Source: Guillardia theta CCMP2712
Taxonomy: Eukaryota; Cryptophyceae; Pyrenomonadales; Geminigeraceae
Assembly: GCF_000315625.1 (NCBI RefSeq)
Contig: NW_005434624.1
Location: 182,559 to 246,558 of the forward strand
Reading direction: 5' to 3'
Length of the DNA: 64,000 bases
Shown: positions 1 through 11,445 of the stretch, piece after piece
Layout of the letters: each line of letters starts with the position of its first letter
Numbering within the stretch: the first letter of the stretch is position 1
Program-made: the position numbers and the translations under genes
Notes under the pieces: model-generated
Databases searched by the model: none
Seen by the model: only the letters and a program-made list of their open reading frames with translations
What the model was told of the DNA's origin: nothing

Positions 1-1203
1 TGGGGAGAGGAGGGAGGCGCAGTGATGACACGTCGTTCAGATTATCAACACGCTCTTTATTGTTTTGGAGAAAGGTGCGAGTCTGCGCTCCGAGCCAGTT
101 GCAACTGCTGACATACTCTGTTGTTGTTGTCAGTTAAGACAACAGGAACCAAGGAGGGCAACACGGTTCACCATATCGTGGTAGCCATCACCTGCATCGA
201 AGCTCGTCAAGTGGCTGCTTGACAAGCTTGCAGATCGCGGACAACACGGCGAAGATGAATGCTTCGCTCTTCGACGCCTACGGTGACGGCAAGCTCGTTG
301 CGTCTTCTCGTGTAATTTGACCTCAGGCGAGCTTGTCCAACCTGGCGATATCATCAGATTGACGGGAGGGTAAAAGGCGAGGGAACAAGAATCCCAGATA
401 ACCCACTCGCTCCAGGTTCTGCTCGGCATATCAGCACGTTAGTACGCTCTATGCGGGAAAGCTTGGGAAGATTGAGAGGCTGGGCGAGTAAGATTCTCTC
501 TCCCTCCCCCGCACTCTCTTTCGCCCTCCCTGCTCCCTGCTCCCTGCTCCCCCCTCCTGCATCCTCCCCCCTCCCCCAGTCCCCCCTCCCTCCTCTTCAT
601 GGTTGTGAGTTTGTTGCAGGTTCTGCTTTCCCTTCACCGACAAACAAGACGGCAGCGACAACATCAGCAAGATGCAATGGCAGTCAATTGGCAACGATCA
701 GTGGTGATGCGATGTTGCGAGATGTGTTGCGCATGCCATCATTGCAACTTTTGCTGTCCTGTATAGAATGATGATGACAAAAGCGATGACGATGTTGTTC
801 TTGTGATTGATGATGAGGAGGAGGAGGAGGTTAAAGTCCTGGTGTTGTTTGTTCATGCAAGTAGTGATGGAAATCGATTGGATTGTGATGTTCATTTTGC
901 GAGTTTTCGTTTTTGCTGTTGACAGCATCCCCTAATCCTGACATGCTCAGGATCCCCAAACCTCCCGGCAGCTCTCAATCCCCTGTACCTTGAAGACCCC
1001 CACACTCCCGGCCTTGTATTCTAACTTCATCACAAGCTAGCATTGTGCCCGAAAATGCATCAACGCCAAGTTGAATGAATCCTGCTGACTTCACATGTGA
1101 ACACGTCGGGTGTACGGAGGGGAGGGTTCATAGGAGGCATCTTTGAGATGTTATTTCAACGCATCTTGTCTTCAACAACACATTTCAACTTGATCCCGCA
1201 TGC
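1..1203. other. 5' flank without a supported gene
   Basis: I find no exon chain I trust here. Bases about 490-600 are strongly pyrimidine-rich (CCCTCC/CTCCC runs), like the introns and intergenic spacers elsewhere in the window. A short plus-strand stretch near 240-320 (residues FDAYGDGKL) resembles half of an EF-hand loop, but no flanking splice chain supports it. It could be the last exon of a gene starting to the left of the window. Confidence 0.4.
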
Positions 1204-4200
1204 TCAGCCGTGCACCGTTGACGAGCTTCTCGTGAGTCCTTCCCATCCTATTCTCAGCAGATACGAAGGCATCCAGGCGCCCATCTGAATGCTGGCGATC
1301 AACTTCGTCACGAAGTCTTTGGCTGATTCCATGCAGTCCATCGGCAAGGAGAACAGCTGCATCATCAACATCAGACGGCAACTCGAGCACGAGACCATCG
1401 GCTTCACCTGGGTGCGGTCGTACCCCGGGGTCATCGCCCCCCCTGCCAACAACTTCAGCTCAACTGGAGAGGGAGGGCAGCCAGTACATTTGATGTTCCT
1501 TTCAATCTTGTACAGCAGCTTGCGTAGCAGGTCGGGTTTGTTCTGCCTAGTCGCCTGTATCACATCGTCTGCCATCTTTTCCAACACTGCCCTGCTGAGA
1601 TTCCTGGAGAAGAACGTCTGCAAGGAGCCAACTGTCAGGGATGACACAAGGGATGAAAGGCCGTGGCCCGAGACCTTCTTCAGTCCGTACACAAGAAACT
1701 GGGTGAGCAAGATTATGTCTCTCTCAGTAGAGTCTCTTCCCTTGCACCCCTTCTGGTCGTCCTCAAAGATCCTGCACCGCTCCAGTATGAAGTTGACATC
1801 TATCGCGCCCTGCTGAGACAAATGTTGTCCATAGTGAGCATGATCAGCAGAGGCAGCAGCGGGGGAGCTTGTTTGACCCCTGTTCCAACTCTCATCTTCA
1901 CCCACATCCCTAGACGCGTTCAGCTTCATTTCATCCTCGAGCTCTACTTTGATAGAGCTTCCCTTGGCAAGGCCCGCCTCCTGCTCCGACCTCTTTCTCT
2001 TCTTGCTCGAGGCGGTGCCGTGCTTGCCAGGCATCGCTGTCGGTGTGGAGCATTTGGGGTCGCCCTCCTCCATCTCATCCTCTTCTGGGAAGAAAGTCAC
2101 GGTGATATCCTGAGCAGCATCCAAGTCAGCCCAACGACCAAGACTAGCTGCCCGAGCTACCTCATCGGCTGCCCGACTTCGATCGAGCTTCTTGGCGCTG
2201 GAGTACCCTTCAGATCTCCCAGGCTCTGTTGGTCTGATAGAGGCTCTAGAGACACTCTTGGAAGACTCGCGTTTCTTGGAAGATGATGATGGCAGAGAGT
2301 TTCTAGCCAACTCTTCCGCCTCCGGCACCTCCGGGAAGAGCCGTTTCCTCGAGGCGGACTTGGACGCTGCCTTAGCAGAGCCTCGATGGTGCTCGTCACC
2401 ATCCTCCTTGGTTTTGATCGGAAGGAGTTTTCCATCTCGGTATTCGCACTTGAATGCCGCAAGGGCATCGCTGAGTGCCATGTTCATGGATTCAATCACT
2501 ATGCCATCTAGTTGCGATGTCTGTCTGTTCGCATCAGGTCAGGAATGATCGATACCATCACTGAAGACAACCTCTTCGACCAATCCTCGATACTTTGGCA
2601 AACGTTGTTACACTCTACCTGAAGCGACAGACTGCCGTCCTGAAACAGCTTCTCGTCATGGAGGAGCATGATCAGGTCGAAAGCAGGTGGGTACCTTCGA
2701 TCTCGATAGATGCAGAAATCCCCTTGTCGCCTACAAACATTATCAGCTTTCATCTAGGAGGTCTCTGACTTACCTCTCCGTCACGACCGCTGAATGTCAC
2801 GGGCTTGCCCGCTAGTTTCTTTTCCATCTTCATCCATCGCTGCGAGGTGGGAGGGAGCGATCGCTCCCCGTTCTCACGGATCACGTCATGATAGGCCTTC
2901 GAATACGAACCCTCGTTGGTCTGGCGTTGGGTTTCAGCGTTGGAGGTAGCGGCTCCAACCCCATTCCCGCCTCCTTGGATGCTCCCTGCCATTCCGTTGA
3001 GCTGCTGTGCCGATCCCAGGGAAGGAGACAGCTGGTCGACGGGTCTAGCAACGGCTCGAAACGTACGAGCACTGGCCCTCCAAGATGAGAAGAAGATGTG
3101 ATTCAACGTCGGCGGCCACCACGAACCTTCCCTCCCCTCAAACGTCATTGCCCTCTCCGCTCTCTTTCCTCCATCCTCCTGGAGAGGCGTCGCACCATTA
3201 GATAGATGATCGATATCGATAGTGTCTACGTGATTTGACGCTCTAGCATCCACTTTTTCTGAGTTTCGCTCGTCGTTCCCTGCGAGCTCCCGCTGTTTCT
3301 CACCTCGACTATGGTCATCAACAAACAGAGGTGATCTGGCAGACGACATCGCGCTCACGTCGACAAGCTTGAGGGGAGCGTGCCATCGACTGTAGGAGAT
3401 CGAGCCTTTGACAACTTCGGAGACAGCCTCTCGTCCCAGTGCGGAATGCTTCTGCAGCAATTGAACGCACTGCGTCCATTTGTTCTCGCTCAATGGCCAC
3501 AGCATGGGCAGAGTCTGTGCATCAAACCCGACGGTATACTTCAAGTCTCCAGATCCATCAATTATCACCTTGTGATGAGACAGTATCCGAAAAGTGGGCG
3601 ACAATTTCGGGTAGCGAGAGGTCAGAAATTCCTTGAAGTCATGAATTTCCTCCTCTGAGGCAGTTGCCCAGTTGAGAAGCGTGCAAGCGTACCCTGACGC
3701 CGCTTCCTCGCTGATAAGAGATGACTGGCTGCTACCATTAGAGCGGAAGCAATCATCTTGTACAGGCTCATGGTTTGCACCCTCAACCTCCTCCCTTGGC
3801 TTCATTGGAGAGTGCTGTGCTGACAAAACTCTGTACCCGTTGTGCAGAGACAGCCTCACGTCTTCATTCGTCAGACCCAAATCTTGCACACGAAACAAGT
3901 CGGAGGAAGAGGCCCACTGAACTGTTCCAACTTTTGGTCCATGAACGAACTGGATCTGCACCGAGGTACCTAGGGAGGGAGTTGAGTCATTGGTTGGAAC
4001 CTCGAAGCAACAGTGTACCTTCATGTTTCCGAATCTGCATCACGTCCGCATCAAAATAATGCTCTGTGTGGTCGTCCAAGTACAGAACTGCCAAGACATT
4101 GTCTCCCACGCTCAGAGCATGCTCTTTGTCCAGCCTCGTCGATCGTCTCCGTAAGCAGCAAGGGGCTTGCACCCATTGGCACTTTTCTCGAACCATAACG

Positions 4201-4652
4201 TTACAATCCAACCTCTCCATCCATGACAGATCTTGAACACGCAGTGAAGGACTGATTCCCTTGGAGCTCCTGGGTTGGATTCGCTCGATGAGCTTACCAA
4301 AGTAGCTCAAGAAGCCTTCATCAGGGACCTGGAAGACGTTAGGATCCCTTGTGACGAGGCACCGCCCTTGGTTGTCCATGTACAGCAAGACGACATCATG
4401 CCATGAACCGTCGTCACATAGCGCCTCGAACAGAAGGTCGTTGAGAGCATTGCTCCTAGGAGACTTCGATGGCTCTCTCAGACTCGAGAAGGTTCTCTTC
4501 TCAGCGCACTTCTTCTTCCTCAGCATTCTTCCCGAAGCTGCCGGCTGCGGAGCCCTCGGCAGGGGCACGGCGAACTCATGGTCCTTGATCTTAGCCAAAG
4601 AGTCGCTCTCGTTCACGCGCTGCTCAGCATTTGAGCTGCCCAGTCCGTCCAT
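1204..4652 (-). CDS. Tudor/Agenet-like nuclear protein, about 1,050-1,070 aa
   Basis: Five exons: 4652-4019, 3969-2774, 2730-2695, 2592-2556, 2507-1204; phase is kept across all four introns (36-103 bp). A further 51-base in-frame intron may lie near 1339-1389 (GTGAAG...GATGCAG). I start at the ATG at 4652 (MDGLGSSNAEQ), the first ATG in the frame. Residues about 190-240 (motif DNVLAVLYLDDHTEHYFDADV followed after the splice by VQIQFVHGPKVGTVQW) have the pattern of a Tudor/Agenet fold, a small barrel that usually reads methylated Lys or Arg. The middle and C-terminal parts are rich in Ser, Lys and Glu with basic clusters (SSKKRKRSE), suggesting a nuclear protein; the last 130 residues hold helices I do not recognise. 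It shares a 421-bp divergent promoter with the NYN gene. A role in chromatin or RNA binding is inference. Confidence 0.72.
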
Positions 4653-5073
4653 CTCTACGTCGCGGTTTCCTAGAGGGTCTTGGGACACAACGTGGAGGGT
4701 TGCCTGCCAATCACCTCCTCCTCCCCTCCCTCACGGCATGTGCAGCCATCATATCACGATCTCCTCTCTCTCTTCCTGGCACCTCACACCTCCTCTCTCC
4801 TCTCTCCTCCCTCTCCTCTCAGCCGCCGCCCTTGCATTGCCACCACCGCGTTCGCATGTTCCCGCCCAAAGGTGGTCAGACCGCCAAAGTATCCGAGGCT
4901 ATCCGTGATAGTATCCGTGAGTATCCGCAAGCATCCGGATATCACTGGATCTCCAGCAAATCTCTATGCGGGGGCTGCTGTGCGCGTCGCCCCCGTTAGG
5001 CTGGTGGGGAGGGGGGGGAGGGGCGCCCCTCGTCTACTGCGACTGCCATGCTGGCATGTAGCATCAAGTGACC
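4653..5073. promoter_or_regulatory. Divergent promoter region with TATCCG repeats
   Basis: This 421-bp stretch separates two genes transcribed away from each other, so it must hold both promoters. Its left half is C/T-rich (CTCTCTCC runs, 4760-4830). At about 4887-4942 the word TATCCG, or CATCCG with one change, occurs five times at uneven spacing. No TATA box is obvious. The binding function of the repeats is inference. Confidence 0.4.
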
Positions 5074-6941
5074 ATGGGGGCTGGGTCGTCTGCACGCAAG
5101 CTGAAGGCGGAGAAGGCGGCGAGAGAGGAGGCAGAACGAAAGGCGTTGGCCGAGCTACAGTCACGACTGGATATGGAGAAGAAGATGCAGGAAGCGGCGG
5201 AGAGGTCGAGGAAGCTAGAGGAAGAGCTCGATGTGCTTCGAAGAGAGCTGGGTAAGATTAGACTGAATTCCCCCGGCAGCAGCTCTAGCCAGTCGTCTTG
5301 TCCGTGGACACCTTGCCGGTTGAAGAAGCAACTGACCGACCAGTTCGAGCTCAAGGAAGTAATTGTTCACCATGACGGAGAGAACTGTTACATACCCAAC
5401 CACCCTGACTTCAGGTACGGCTCAGTACGGGATCATGTCGCGACAATGATCGCTTCTTTGCACTGTACTCTCGATCCCGAGATCATCAAAGCGAGGATGG
5501 AGTACTTCTTCTACCTGAACAGAAAGGAAAGGAATCCTTTCCATCCTCACCTGAACTACTGGAACGACATGGACTCGCTGGGTGTGCATCTGGAAGCTGT
5601 TGGGTCGAAGAAAGGAGCTGTCGACACCAAGCTGAAGTTGCGGCTGAACTTGTTGAGCCAAGAGGACGGGAGCAATAGGATAGTCGTGCTGATCACAGGG
5701 GACAAAGACTTTATAGCAGAGCTTCTGAATCTTGGGAAGTCAGGCTTCTATGTTGTGCTGGTGCATCGCAACAACATAACCTCGACGAGAGTGATTGAGG
5801 AATCTTGCCACGTTGCCTTCGACTGCTGGGAAAAGATTCTGGTGGCAAGTCATCCCCACCTTTCGATCCATCAGAACTTTGTCAGGGTGTCCCACGACAA
5901 GTCAAGGGCAGTCGTGATGGAAGCCAGCAGGTCGTTCGATAAAAGAGTCAGGGTCCGCTTGATACATGAGGAGGAGGAAGATCACTTCCTGTCCGTTATG
6001 GGGGCCACGGACGTTGTATCGACCTGCGAGCAACTGAAGCAGATAGCAGAAACCATCGTTGTGATGCGGTTTGACATGTCTCAGAGTGAGCGGAAGCATG
6101 TCGTTAGCCTCTGTCAAGACGAGCCGTGGAGGAGAAGGTTCGAGAAGTCCAACGCCGTGTGCATCGAGCTGCTGCACAAGGAAGCTAAAGTAGGAGAGAC
6201 GAGTGAGAGTTTGGAGGAGACGGCGGCAGTCTCTGGCCTACAGTGCAACGTTGAGAGGGCAGTGAAGAAGCTGATGGCTCTGTCCAAGTCTGGCGAGCAG
6301 GAGCGGGGATCTAACGGCCATTCTCCAGCCACTGGTGAGTCTTCGGTGAGAAACAGGCGATCTCAGTCCAGAGAGGTCGAACTCGATGCTGACCAAGGGA
6401 TGGAAGCTAACCCCACCCCCACCAAGTTGTTCAGCAAAGGTCTTGAACTGTCAGTTTCCTGTCTCGTTCACTGACTGTGCTGTTCAGATTCTCCTGTACT
6501 GGATATCAACGGGCTGTTTGACCCGAGCCGGATACGAAGGCTTCCTCCAGAGAAGGCTGACGGTCAAGACCCAGTGATCAAGAAAGAGATGCAGGTGCCG
6601 GCAAGCCTGATTGGCCCGGTACTCGTGATGAGGCTTTCGTGGGTCACATTTCGTATAGATGACTCGCCATGGGCAGGTGATAATAGGTAGAAAACACATG
6701 AAACTTCGCTCGTTAGAAGCTGGAACAGGGACAAGCATTTTTGTGCCCAGGTCAGTCTTGAGCTTTTTTGGTCTTACAGAGGGAAGTCAGGGACGGCATT
6801 GACACAATCGTTCGCTTGAATGGAGCAGGAAAGGAGATTGTGGCGAAGAGCTGCAGCGACTCGTCGTGTCGGGAGATCATGAAGAAGTAAGTGGCATATG
6901 ATTCACGAGAAAGAATGGCTGATAGCTCTTCTAGCGAGTAG
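5074..6941 (+). CDS. NYN/PIN-domain RNase-like protein with N-myristoylation motif
   Basis: Exons 5074-6439, 6488-6594, 6780-6886 and 6935-6941 give 528 aa; each junction keeps phase (the last intron starts GTAAGT and leaves only KNE-stop). The ATG at 5074 is the right start: it yields MGAGSSARK, a textbook N-myristoylation signal. Residues 8-62 are charged coiled coil (EKAAREEAERKALAEL). Residues about 97-245 form a NYN domain, a PIN-like fold of the LabA/MARF1 type: the metal-binding Asp of HHDGENCYIPNH (about 98-109) and of VVLITGDKDF (about 202-211) are present. Residues 260-430 may hold a KH-like RNA-binding region. The family cleaves RNA; anchoring such an enzyme to membrane is the inferred novelty. 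Sure of NYN, less of the C-terminal part. Confidence 0.82.
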
Positions 6942-8692
6942 ACAACGCCATCTCAATCATCAAGAATCTGGTCTTGACTGCGTGGAGTCGGAACTCACTG
7001 GGCTCACCTAGTAGCTCAAGCACTGAGGCTACCGTCGGCGGCGAGCATGCCGGAATGGCTCGAGTCATGCCGCATTGATGAGTGAGTCCGACTGAGCCTT
7101 CAGCAAGGGGCCTTATCATGACATTGCCTCCGATTGAATGAAAGTTTCAAGGGCCCGAGAGTCACCGCGTGCCGGCCGCCGGGACCGGGCCCGGTGCCCG
7201 GACGGCCGCCGTCACGGTCCGATCGGTACCGTACCGTGCCGTGAACGCCGTGACCGTCGTACGGCCGTGACCGGGCCCGGGGTGCAGTGCCGCGGCCGGC
7301 GGGCTAACTTCCCAGTGGTTCACTGAATGGTTCGGCCATCATCTGACTCTATCTGACTCTCGGCGAGTCGCGCGGCCTCAGTGCCGCCCCCGGGTTGAGG
7401 CGATGGTGTGCCTAACTGTAGTAAGCACGGTGCCGAGTCCCCGGTCCCGATCCGGCGTCGCCGGGCGAGGCCAGTGCGTCACGGTGCCAGGCTGGCAGGC
7501 CGCCCGGCCCGGCCGGCCCGGCCGGGCGGTGGCGGCGGGTCCGACCGTACGGTCCGATCCCGGAGTCCCCGGCCCTCCGAACTTCGGACAGGCTCGGCAC
7601 CCGCCCGGGCCGCCCGGCCCAGTCTACCCCACCTTCCTAGCGAGTCTGGCTGGACTTGCCACCCCTACCCCTTCAGATCCCATCCGCTCTAGGGGAATCG
7701 CAGCAGTTGTCCCACCCCCACCGAACCAAAGTACCCCCTGAATTGACTCCCGCCCCCACCACCCCTGTGTCATTTTGTGCTATCGCCTCCACCCTCTGTG
7801 ATCCAGCAAGGAAGCACTCAAATGCACCCCTGGTAATATACCCCTACCCCCAATTCTGGAATTCGGTACATAGTCTACCACCCTAGAGTTAAACTTTGTA
7901 CAAATCCACCCACCCTTGCAAAATGTAACCTACCCCACTGTGTGTGAATATCAACCCAACACACCCAGGATTTTCCCCAAAGAGTACCCTACCTTTTCAA
8001 CCCACTGCACTTCACGTCTGCGAAGTACCCCTTAATTTTCACCCTACCATATCTACTCTACTACCCCACCCACTGATCATGTCCAGAACTTGCAATCCGA
8101 ATCTCAATGCAGCCTCCACTCCATTCTAGAAGCTCCTGCCGCCTGTTCCGCTCCTGTTTCCTTCTTGTCCACCATCCTCGACCAACCACCTTTCACCATC
8201 TTATGCTCGCACTTGTTTCCTCCTCCTGGGGTGCTTCATCGTTTTCCTCTCTCTCTCTCTCTCTTGCCGCCCAGCTGCTGCTCCGCTCCCTTGGGACCGT
8301 TCTCATGCCCCGCGATTTTGATTTCTTGCTCCTCGGTTTCTTTATTTGATGTATGCAAGGGCATTCAAATGCTGCAATTCATGCCAGTCGCAGTCTATCC
8401 CTTGCTCACGCCATGTATTCCTTGTCTTCTGAACACAGAACTAACATGTCTGATTTCTGTGCCTTTTTGGGATGAATTCCTCAAACAAAGTTTAGTCTCT
8501 TCCTGCTATCAAACGTTCATGTTGTATCTCTTTCATTTGTCACGTTCTTAAGCTGTCATCATCAGTTCTCCAGCCCACATCCATTTCTCATACTGCATGC
8601 AGGTGCACCTGTAGGTGCCGACTCCGAGCAAGCGTTAGAGGTCAGGAAGGGACAAGAGCCAATCGAAAGGAATCAAGAGAGAACGTCAGACG
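6942..8692. repeat. GC-rich repeat module followed by ACCCC-rich tract
   Basis: No gene is visible. Bases 7140-7625 are extremely GC-rich (CCCGGCC, GGCCCGGCC, CGGTACCGTACCG words) and belong to the recurring GC module described in the findings. Bases 7640-8080 are an ACCCC-rich tract (TACCCC, CCACCC every 10-20 bases, AT-rich between). 8100-8340 is C/T-rich with a (TC) run near 8250. The last 100 bases (GTCAGGAAGGGACAAGAG) are the likely 5' leader of the dehydrogenase gene. Confidence 0.6.
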
Positions 8693-10800
8693 ATGAAGCG
8701 CTCAGATGGGATTCTACTTGGCTTGCTACTGCAATGCTCTTCCGTGGCAGCATTCTTGTCGACTACACTGATGAAAACCTCTCCTTCCCCCCTCCTTCGT
8801 TCCTCCTTCCTATCTTCAAGATCCCAGAGCCTCGGACTCCCACAGATCGCCCCTGCCCGCAGTTTGAGAGCCAGCATGGACAAGCTGCAGATGAAGGATG
8901 AGCAGGCCCCGCAGACCCCGCAGAACTCGGAACGAGTCACTGTTCTCGGAGGAGGGAGCTTTGGACTGGCCATGGCCTCCATTCTCGGCAAGAAGAAGTA
9001 CCCTGTCAAGATCTTGGTCCGCACGCAGGATGCAATGGACTCTATCAACATCCATCATCGCTCGTCGACCTACCTCAAGGACGTCACTCTCCCTGACTCC
9101 GTCACAGCAACCTGCGACAAGGAAGAAGCGTTGAAGGACGCCACCTTGATCATCCATGCTGTCCCCGTCCAGTACAGCCGCAAGTTCCTCAAGGAGATGG
9201 CCCCCTACGTTCCCAAGGACTGCCCCGTCATCTGCACCTCCAAGGGTATCGAGACTGGGACCCTGTGCCTCATGCAGGACATTCTGAGAGAGGAGCTGGG
9301 GGATTCCAGGGACTATGCGTTCCTTAGCGGACCCTCGTTTGCTCGGGAGATTGCCGTCGGGCTGGCGACAGCCGTCGTGGTAGCGAGTCAGTCGGACACA
9401 CTTACCAACAGAGCGGCTGAGATCTTCGGGTGCGAGAACTTCCGTGTCTTCACTAGCAAGGTCTCTGACCCGAGCTGCTTCACCGCTACTTGACCTGCTG
9501 ACTTCCTCTGCTCAAAGGACGTCATTGGCGTCGAGATTGGAGGAGCAGTGAAAAATGTGATCGCGATAGGTTATTGGCAGCGTTTCTGCATGCTTTCTTG
9601 CTGACTCGAGAAACTTTCTTGGCTGCAGCTGCTGGAATGTGCGAGGGCCTGGGGCTGGGAACGAACGCAGTTGCCGGCCTTGTAACGAGAGGATGCCTGG
9701 AAATGCAAACCCTGGGTAAGCTCGATGCGCCTTGGCAAGAGAAAGGGGTTTGAGAGAGTGTTTTTTTTTCAGCCCGAGCTGTTGGTGCGTCGCCTTCTAC
9801 TCTGATGGGATTGAGGTGAGAGGATCGTTGTGAGAAGACTCTAATAGTATCCGCCATTATCCTTGCTCGTTGTTGACGATCCTCTCCTATGAACTTACCG
9901 ACAAGATTACCCGAACGTTGACGTGGATTCTCAGTGGGGTTGGGGACACCTTCGGGACTTGCTTCGGGCCTCTCTCAAGTCGGTTGCACCTTGTAGCCTC
10001 TCCTCGATTAACGGATGGTCCTCAACAGGAAATCGTAACCTTGGCATCCGCCTGGGTCAGGGAGAGAAGTTGGAGGACATTCTCAGTAGCTCGACAGAGG
10101 TCAGTCGTTCTTGCAGTGACCAAGATCAACCAACATTTGCATGGGAAGGTGGCGGAGGGATACGCTACAGCGCTCTCCCTAGTGGAATTCCTTCTGACCA
10201 AGGTGCCACTAGCTCAACTTTCTCCTCCACTCTCCTGACTCAAACTACTTGCCAGATGCCCCGATCCTTCAGGATGGACCTCAAGTTTCCTATCTTGTTT
10301 GGCGTTGCAGAGGTCAACATATTCCTTTTCCTTCCATCCTCCTCAATTTCTCTTCACTTTCCCTCTTGTTTCCAGCATCCTTCTCAACCTAGCCTCATCC
10401 TCCTCGTTTCGCTGAAGTCTATGATTCAGGTGCTCAAGGGAGAGCGCAGCCCCCGCGAGGGTATGAAGGACCTCATGCTCATGCCGATCCGGTAGGCCTA
10501 ATTCACTTCTTCCCCTTGTCCACGTTCTTCTCGCCTCTATTTCCCTCTTCCGATCGATTCAACCCTACTCTCCCTGCCTTCACTATCTCACGGCTGCGTT
10601 CAGCACCGAGATTTTCGATTACAGCTCCACTCCACGCATCCTCTTCCCCAAGGTGAGGACAGTGCTTGTCGACTCCTACCGCTCTGCCTGCTAACTTTCG
10701 AGCCAAGACCGTCAAGAAGAGGAGCGTTCGCAAGGTCCACTGGTGAGAGCTGATCTTATTCTGCTGTCCCTCACAACATGCAGAGTTGCAGCTGGCATGA
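8693..10800 (+). CDS. gpsA: Plastid-targeted NAD(P)-dependent glycerol-3-phosphate dehydrogenase
   Basis: This enzyme reduces dihydroxyacetone phosphate to sn-glycerol-3-phosphate, the first step of plastid glycerolipid synthesis. Twelve exons (8693-9460, 9518-9569, 9629-9715, 9773-9815, 9935-9978, 10029-10099, 10149-10202, 10256-10312, 10430-10491, 10604-10652, 10703-10742, 10784-10800) give 447 aa. Residues 1-21 are a signal peptide ending VAAF, then a Ser/Arg-rich transit region: the bipartite plastid presequence with Phe at the cleavage site. The mature part starts near residue 78 with the nucleotide-binding motif VLGGGSFGLAMA; further on come LSGPSFAREIA, DVIGVEIGGAVKNVIAIAAGM with the catalytic Lys, and LSRNRNLG. 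Oddity: reading through the donor at 10492 gives an in-frame TAG, so an unspliced form ends at MPIR; I prefer the spliced form because IRTE fits the family C-terminus. The last three exons are less certain. Confidence 0.9.
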
Positions 10801-11445
10801 AAGTACTCGTAGCTCCAAGACTGATTTCAACGTTGACCTCCCTCCCTCCACCGACACACTCCGACTATCTCCTCCCACACTGCGAACAGCTCGTCCTTGA
10901 CTCCGCCTCCCTCAGTCAGTTGGACCCTGGACGGCGAGGAGCAGGCCCACTTGGGCTCCAAGGAAGTGGAGAGGAGAAGAGCGGATCCTGCTATCTTATG
11001 ATTCCCGATGATCGTGTTTTGTACAAATCGTTTAATGGCACCCTGTGTGAGAAGGAGAGAGGGGCGGTTTCAGGGTGCGAGAGGAACATGGGAAGTTTCA
11101 GCCTCTGAGCAAGAAGTCACTGAGTGCTGCTGACCTCCTGGCGCGTGTCCTGCCGTCCTGTCCTCTCCGCTAGCTTCCTCCCCTCTGTTGCATGCTCACA
11201 TGTGTACGTAGAGATCTTTTCAACGGCTTGTCAACCCCCTCAAACTTCAGTCAGTCAGTCAGTCAGTACCCCTTCAGTCAGTACCACTACCCCTTTTTTC
11301 GATCCATATCCACCTCCCCTCATCACCTCTTTGGCAGTACAGATTCTATAACCCCTACCCCGTGGAATAGAGGACCGTGGCGAGTTACTACCCTGCCTGA
11401 TTGGACTACCCCACCCAGCAAGCATCCGATCTTTCTAACGTCGAC
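10801..11445. other. Intergenic spacer upstream of the ARM-WW-MORN gene
   Basis: A second splice reading of 10600-10910 also stays open: exons ending at 10652 and 10742, then 10784 onward in another frame, stopping near 10909. I treat it as 3' UTR. At 11250-11285 the tetramer CAGT is repeated in tandem (TCAGTCAGTCAGTCAGTACC), and 11285-11420 has several TACCCC words, so this is a small ACCCC tract. No promoter motif is recognisable. Confidence 0.4.

Noticed and set aside
2508-2753. Continuous frame through 2639-2600 as an exon of the Tudor-like gene
   Set aside because: Using it breaks phase with the following exon; skipping from 2695 to 2592 restores a continuous, sensible peptide.
7138-7741. 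Arg/Pro/Gly-rich frames in GC-rich DNA
   Set aside because: Frames stay open only because of base composition; no domains, no splice chain, and the sequence belongs to the repeat family.
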